Assembly: GCF_004795105.1 (NCBI RefSeq)
Contig: NZ_SSBL01000003.1
Location: 186,001-250,000, forward strand
Length of the DNA stretch: 64,000 nucleotides
Reading direction: 5' to 3'
From: Streptomyces sp. A0642
GTDB lineage: Bacteria; Actinomycetota; Actinomycetes; Streptomycetales; Streptomycetaceae
Shown here one piece after another: positions 60,782 through 64,000 of this stretch. The notes beneath the pieces were generated by a model. It was not told where the DNA came from and ran no database searches. It saw nothing but the letters and a program-made list of their open reading frames with translations. The position numbers and the translations under genes are program-made. Every line of letters begins with the position of its first letter. Position 1 is the first letter of the stretch.

Positions 60782-62008
60782 GTGTCCGCATCAGCATCCC
60801 CGCATCCTTCCCCGTCCCCCTCGCTGCACCTCGCCGTCGCACTCGACGGCACGGGCTGGCACCCCGCCGCCTGGCGCGAACCGGAGGCCCGGCCGGGAGA
60901 ACTGCTCACCGCCGCGTACTGGGCCGACACCATCACCGAAGCCGAGCGCGGCCTGCTCGACTTCGTGACGATCGAGGACGCGCTCGGTCTCCAGTCCTCG
61001 CGGTTCACCGAGCCCGACGACCGCACCGACCAGGAGCGGGGGCGCCTCGACGCGGTGCTCATCGCCGCCCGGGTGGCCCCCCTGACGCGGCACATCGGGC
61101 TCGTCCCCACCGTGGTCGCCACGCACACCGAGCCGTTCCACCTCTCCAAGGCGATCGCCACCCTGGACTACGTGAGCACCGGCCGCGCCGGTCTGCGCAT
61201 CCAGGTGTCGGCCCGGCAGCACGAAGCCGCCCACTTCGGCCGCCGTACGTTCCCGCGCTTCGGCGTCGGCGAACTGGACACACCGGCCGTACAGGCGCTG
61301 ACCGCCGAACTCTTCGAGGAGGCCGGCGACTACGTCGAGGCGGTACGCCGCCTCTGGGACAGCTGGGAGGACGGCGCCGAGATCCGGGACGCGGCCACGG
61401 GCCGCTTCATCGACCGCGAGAAACTGCACTACACCGACTTCGAGGGCCGGTACTTCAGCGTCAAGGGTCCCTCGATCACGCCCCGGCCTCCGCAGGGCCA
61501 GCCGGTCGTCAGCGCCCTCGCGCACCGGAGCGTCCCCTTCCAGCTGGTGGCCCGCTCGGCGGACATCGGATACGTGACCCCGCACGACGCCGGCCGGGCC
61601 CGCGCCGTCGTCGACGAGATCCGCGCGGAACAGGCGGCGGCCGGGCGGGCGGCGGAACCCCTCCACATCTTCGGGGACCTCGTGGTCTTCCTCGACGACG
61701 ACCCCGCGACCGCCAGGGCCCGCCGGGACCGCCTGGACGGCCTCGCCGGACACCCGTACACCAGCGACGCGAAAATCTTCACCGGCACCCCCGCGCAACT
61801 GGCGGACCTTCTCCTGGAATGGCGGCAGGCCGGGCTCTCCGGCTTCCGGCTGCGCCCCGCGGTGACCGGCCACGACCTCCCGGCGATCAGCCGCCGGCTG
61901 GTCCCCGAGCTGCAGCGCCGAGGCGCCTTCCGGACCGCGTACGAGGCCGACACCCTGCGCGGGCTGCTCGGCCTCGCCCGCCCCGCCAACCGCTACGCCA
62001 CCGTCTGA
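60782..62008 (+). CDS. LLM-class FMN-dependent monooxygenase
   Basis: A 408-residue luciferase-like (LLM) flavin-dependent monooxygenase. It begins LHLAVALDGTGWHPAAWREP and includes LLDFVTIEDALGLQSSRF, APLTRHIGLVPTVVATHTEP, FHLSKAIATLDYVSTGRAGL, RIQVSARQHEAAHFGRR and the insertion-type LHYTDFEGRYFSVKGPSITP. It needs reduced FMN from a partner reductase and probably oxidises an organosulfur compound (sulfonate or sulfone). The start is GTG 60782, with AGGAAGG upstream. It is the first structural gene after the SAM riboswitch and leader peptide, which supports a sulfur-scavenging role. Confidence 0.9.
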   Translation: MSASASPHPSPSPSLHLAVALDGTGWHPAAWREPEARPGELLTAAYWADTITEAERGLLDFVTIEDALGLQSSRFTEPDDRTDQERGRLDAVLIAARVAPLTRHIGLVPTVVATHTEPFHLSKAIATLDYVSTGRAGLRIQVSARQHEAAHFGRRTFPRFGVGELDTPAVQALTAELFEEAGDYVEAVRRLWDSWEDGAEIRDAATGRFIDREKLHYTDFEGRYFSVKGPSITPRPPQGQPVVSALAHRSVPFQLVARSADIGYVTPHDAGRARAVVDEIRAEQAAAGRAAEPLHIFGDLVVFLDDDPATARARRDRLDGLAGHPYTSDAKIFTGTPAQLADLLLEWRQAGLSGFRLRPAVTGHDLPAISRRLVPELQRRGAFRTAYEADTLRGLLGLARPANRYATV

Positions 62009-62026
62009 GCCGGAAGGACCACCGAC

Positions 62027-63433
62027 ATGACCGCCATCAACGGCGCCGGCCGCAGCACCGGCAAGCCGCTCAAGCAGATCCACCTCGCCGCCCACTTCCC
62101 GGGCGTCAACAACACCACCGTGTGGAGTGACCCCGAGGCCGGCAGCCACGTGGAGTTCAGCTCGTTCGCGCACTTCGCCCGCACCGCCGAGCGTGCCAAA
62201 TTCGACTTCCTGTTCCTCGCCGAAGGGCTCCGCCTGCGCGAACAGGGCGGTCAGATCTACGACTTGGACGTGGTGGGCCGCCCCGACACCTTCACCGTGC
62301 TGTCCGCCCTCGCCGCGGTCACGGAGCGCCTCGGCCTCACGGGAACGATCAACTCCACGTTCAACGAGCCCTATGAGGTGGCCCGCCAGTTCGCCAGCCT
62401 CGATCACCTCTCGGGCGGACGCGCGGCGTGGAACGTCGTCACCTCGTGGGACGCCTTCACGGGCGAGAACTTCCGGCGCGGCGGATTCCTGCCGCAGGAG
62501 GAGCGGTACTCCCGGGCCAGGGAGTTCCTCGCCACGGCCAACGAACTGTTCGACTCATGGCGCGGCGACGCCATAGCCGCCGACCAGCGGACCGGCACCT
62601 TCCTTCGGGACGCGGCGGCCGGAACCTTCGCGCACAAGGGGCAGCACTTCGACATCGAGGGGCGATTCAACGTCCCGCGCAGCCCGCAGGGCCGCCCGGT
62701 GATCTTCCAGGCCGGGGACTCCGAGGAAGGACGCGAGTTCGCGGCCGAGGGCGCCGACGCGATCTTCAGCCGCTACAGCACCCTCGAAGAGGGCCAGGCG
62801 TTCTACGGGGACCTGAAGGGCCGCCTCGCCCGCCACGGCCGCAGCCACGACCAGCTCCTGATCCTGCCCGCCGCGACCTTCGTCCTCGGCGACACGGACG
62901 CCGAGGCGCGGGAACTGGCCCGCGAGGTCCGCGGACAGCAGGTCAGCGGCGCCACCGCGATCAAGCACCTCGAGTTCGTCTGGAACCGCGACCTCTCCTC
63001 GTACGACCCCGAGGGCCCGCTGCCCGACATCGATCCGGACCCCGGCGAACACACCGTCGCCCGCGGCCGCGCCCAGGTGCGCATGTACCGTGACCCGCTG
63101 GCGACCGCCCGGGAATGGCGGGAGCTCGCGGCCGCCAAGAACTGGTCGATCCGCGACCTGGTCATCGAGACCGGCAGCCGCCAGTCCTTCGTCGGCTCAC
63201 CGGCCACCGTCGCTTCGGCCATCAACGACTTCGTCCAGGCCGATGCCGCCGACGGCTTCATCCTCGTCCCGCACATCACCCCCGGCGGACTCGACGTCTT
63301 CGCCGACACGGTGGTCCCGCTCCTGCAGGAGCGCGGGGTGTTCCGCACGGAGTACCGGGGCACGACGCTCCGCGACCACCTGGGCCTGAACCACCCGGAC
63401 GGCGCCGGGGCGGTCGAGCACGCGGCCCCCTGA
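62027..63433 (+). CDS. FMN-dependent monooxygenase of the NtaA/SnaA/DszA family
   Basis: A 468-residue monooxygenase of the NtaA/SnaA/DszA (SoxA) family. It shows LKQIHLAAHFPGVNNTTVWS, RAKFDFLFLAEGLRLREQGG, PDTFTVLSALAAVTERLGLT, GTINSTFNEPYEVARQFASL, DHLSGGRAAWNVVTSWDAFT and FNVPRSPQGRPVIFQAGDSE. Family members oxidise nitrilotriacetate, sulfones or other organosulfur compounds with FMNH2. The start ATG 62027 follows GGAAGGA. It lies 18 bases after the LLM monooxygenase, clearly in the same operon, under the upstream riboswitch and leader peptide. The exact substrate is not known. Confidence 0.92.
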   Translation: MTAINGAGRSTGKPLKQIHLAAHFPGVNNTTVWSDPEAGSHVEFSSFAHFARTAERAKFDFLFLAEGLRLREQGGQIYDLDVVGRPDTFTVLSALAAVTERLGLTGTINSTFNEPYEVARQFASLDHLSGGRAAWNVVTSWDAFTGENFRRGGFLPQEERYSRAREFLATANELFDSWRGDAIAADQRTGTFLRDAAAGTFAHKGQHFDIEGRFNVPRSPQGRPVIFQAGDSEEGREFAAEGADAIFSRYSTLEEGQAFYGDLKGRLARHGRSHDQLLILPAATFVLGDTDAEARELAREVRGQQVSGATAIKHLEFVWNRDLSSYDPEGPLPDIDPDPGEHTVARGRAQVRMYRDPLATAREWRELAAAKNWSIRDLVIETGSRQSFVGSPATVASAINDFVQADAADGFILVPHITPGGLDVFADTVVPLLQERGVFRTEYRGTTLRDHLGLNHPDGAGAVEHAAP

Positions 63434-63463
63434 CAGCCGGCCCCCTCGTTAGGCTTCGGCCGC

Positions 63464-64000
63464 ATGACCGACCCCTACCTCGAAGTCCTGCGCACCCGGC
63501 CCGAACTGGCCGAGGCGGCAGCCTTTCCCTTCAACTTCGACGTGAGCCGGGCCTACCACGTCGAAGACGTGCACCTGGCGTCCGGTGCGTCGTTGGAGCC
63601 GATCGCCGGCGACGACACCGGAGGCACGTTCTTCCTCTCCGGGGGAGAGGCTGTGCTGTACGCCTCGTCGGAAGGGGACGCGGTGCTGATCGCCGACAGC
63701 GTCGGTGAGGCGCTGGAGATGCAGATCCGGCTGCCCGAGTGGTGCGAGAACCTCACGGAGGACATGGACGAGGAGGCGATGCGCGCCGCCGTGCGCGGGT
63801 GCGACGCGGAGGCACGCGCGGAGTTCGCCCCGGAACTGGACGAACAGCGTGCGGTGCTGATCCGTGGCCTCGGTCTTCCGGAGCGGCCGCTGACCGAGCT
63901 CTTCGCGAGGGCGGAGTCGGCCGCCGGGCGAACCGAGCCGGACCACCTCCTGCTCAACTCCGCTGACCTGTGCGCGTACCGGCTGTCCGCTCCCTACCGG
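63464..64000 (+). CDS. Hypothetical protein, 3' end outside window
   Basis: The frame opens at ATG 63464 and is still open at the window edge (179 codons). It reads YLEVLRTRPELAEAAAFPFN, FFLSGGEAVLYASSEGDAVL and IADSVGEALEMQIRLPEWCE, an acidic protein with a pattern like SUKH (SMI1/KNR4)-type immunity or scaffold domains and common Streptomyces hypotheticals. I cannot assign a function. It is 31 bases after the monooxygenase stop and may belong to the same transcript. Confidence 0.75.
   Translation, partial: MTDPYLEVLRTRPELAEAAAFPFNFDVSRAYHVEDVHLASGASLEPIAGDDTGGTFFLSGGEAVLYASSEGDAVLIADSVGEALEMQIRLPEWCENLTEDMDEEAMRAAVRGCDAEARAEFAPELDEQRAVLIRGLGLPERPLTELFARAESAAGRTEPDHLLLNSADLCAYRLSAPYR

Overview
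The window is very GC-rich, has strongly GC-biased third codon positions, many GTG starts and many 4-base ATGA/GTGA gene overlaps. It encodes Streptomyces-type families (secreted multi-domain glycoside hydrolases, Ku, a SpoIIE/RsbU-type phosphatase, ECF-like sigma factors, two-domain TerD, DUF3618 proteins). It is best read as a stretch of a Streptomyces (or close relative) chromosome in an accessory, catabolism-rich region. I saw no tRNA, rRNA, insertion sequence, prophage or CRISPR array.

Layout. 1-4.7 kb: tandem alpha-amylase paralogues with pullulanase-associated domains, the first cut by the window edge, ending in a strong terminator. 4.7-8.1 kb: leftward, translationally coupled PfkB kinase / GMC oxidoreductase / aldo-keto reductase operon. 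8.5-13.3 kb: DinB protein, SpoIIE-type phosphatase, Ku, and an ECF-like sigma factor with a C-terminal membrane anchor. 13.5-18.9 kb: sugar porter, a glucose-6-phosphate dehydrogenase paralogue lacking a key lysine, a FUSC-type membrane protein, two hypotheticals. 19-23.2 kb: a trimodular GH10-CBM13-GH62 xylanase/arabinofuranosidase preceded by a one-piece sigma factor / anti-sigma / membrane / CBM42 sensor. 23.5-25.7 kb: AlkB with two rubredoxins and a divergent TetR with inverted-repeat operators. 25.9-27.7 kb: beta-propeller phytase and a CBM2 remnant. 28-31 kb: four-gene envelope/stress-like cluster (YihY, DUF3618, holin-like, hydrophilic coiled-coil protein). 31.3-33.7 kb: divergent methyltransferase and MocR regulator. 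33.8-41 kb: a six-gene aromatic ring-cleavage cluster with a divergent LysR regulator. 41-51.5 kb: TerD, DinB/TetR/MFS, two GNATs, DUF1905 protein, ABC exporter, GlxA-type AraC regulator, GAPDH. 51.6-52.2 kb: remnants of a glycoside hydrolase and a cytochrome P450. 52.2-56.8 kb: four-carbon acid-sugar (threonate-type) operon (DUF1537 kinase, PdxA2-like dehydrogenase, orphan TIM barrel) with a divergent LysR, then a small flavodoxin-like protein. 57-60.3 kb: xylose-type ABC importer. 60.4-63.4 kb: promoter, SAM-type (SAM-IV-like) riboswitch, short cysteine-type leader peptide and two FMN-dependent monooxygenases, read as a sulfur-scavenging unit. The window ends inside a hypothetical gene.

Together the genes suit a saprophyte feeding on starch, arabinoxylan, sugar acids, alkanes, aromatics, phytate and organosulfur compounds. 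The strongest leads are the sigma/CBM42 fusion beside its likely target enzyme, the riboswitch plus leader peptide in series, the aromatic cluster of unknown substrate, and the acid-sugar operon with an unassigned TIM-barrel enzyme. All assignments come from reading the sequence; no database search was run.
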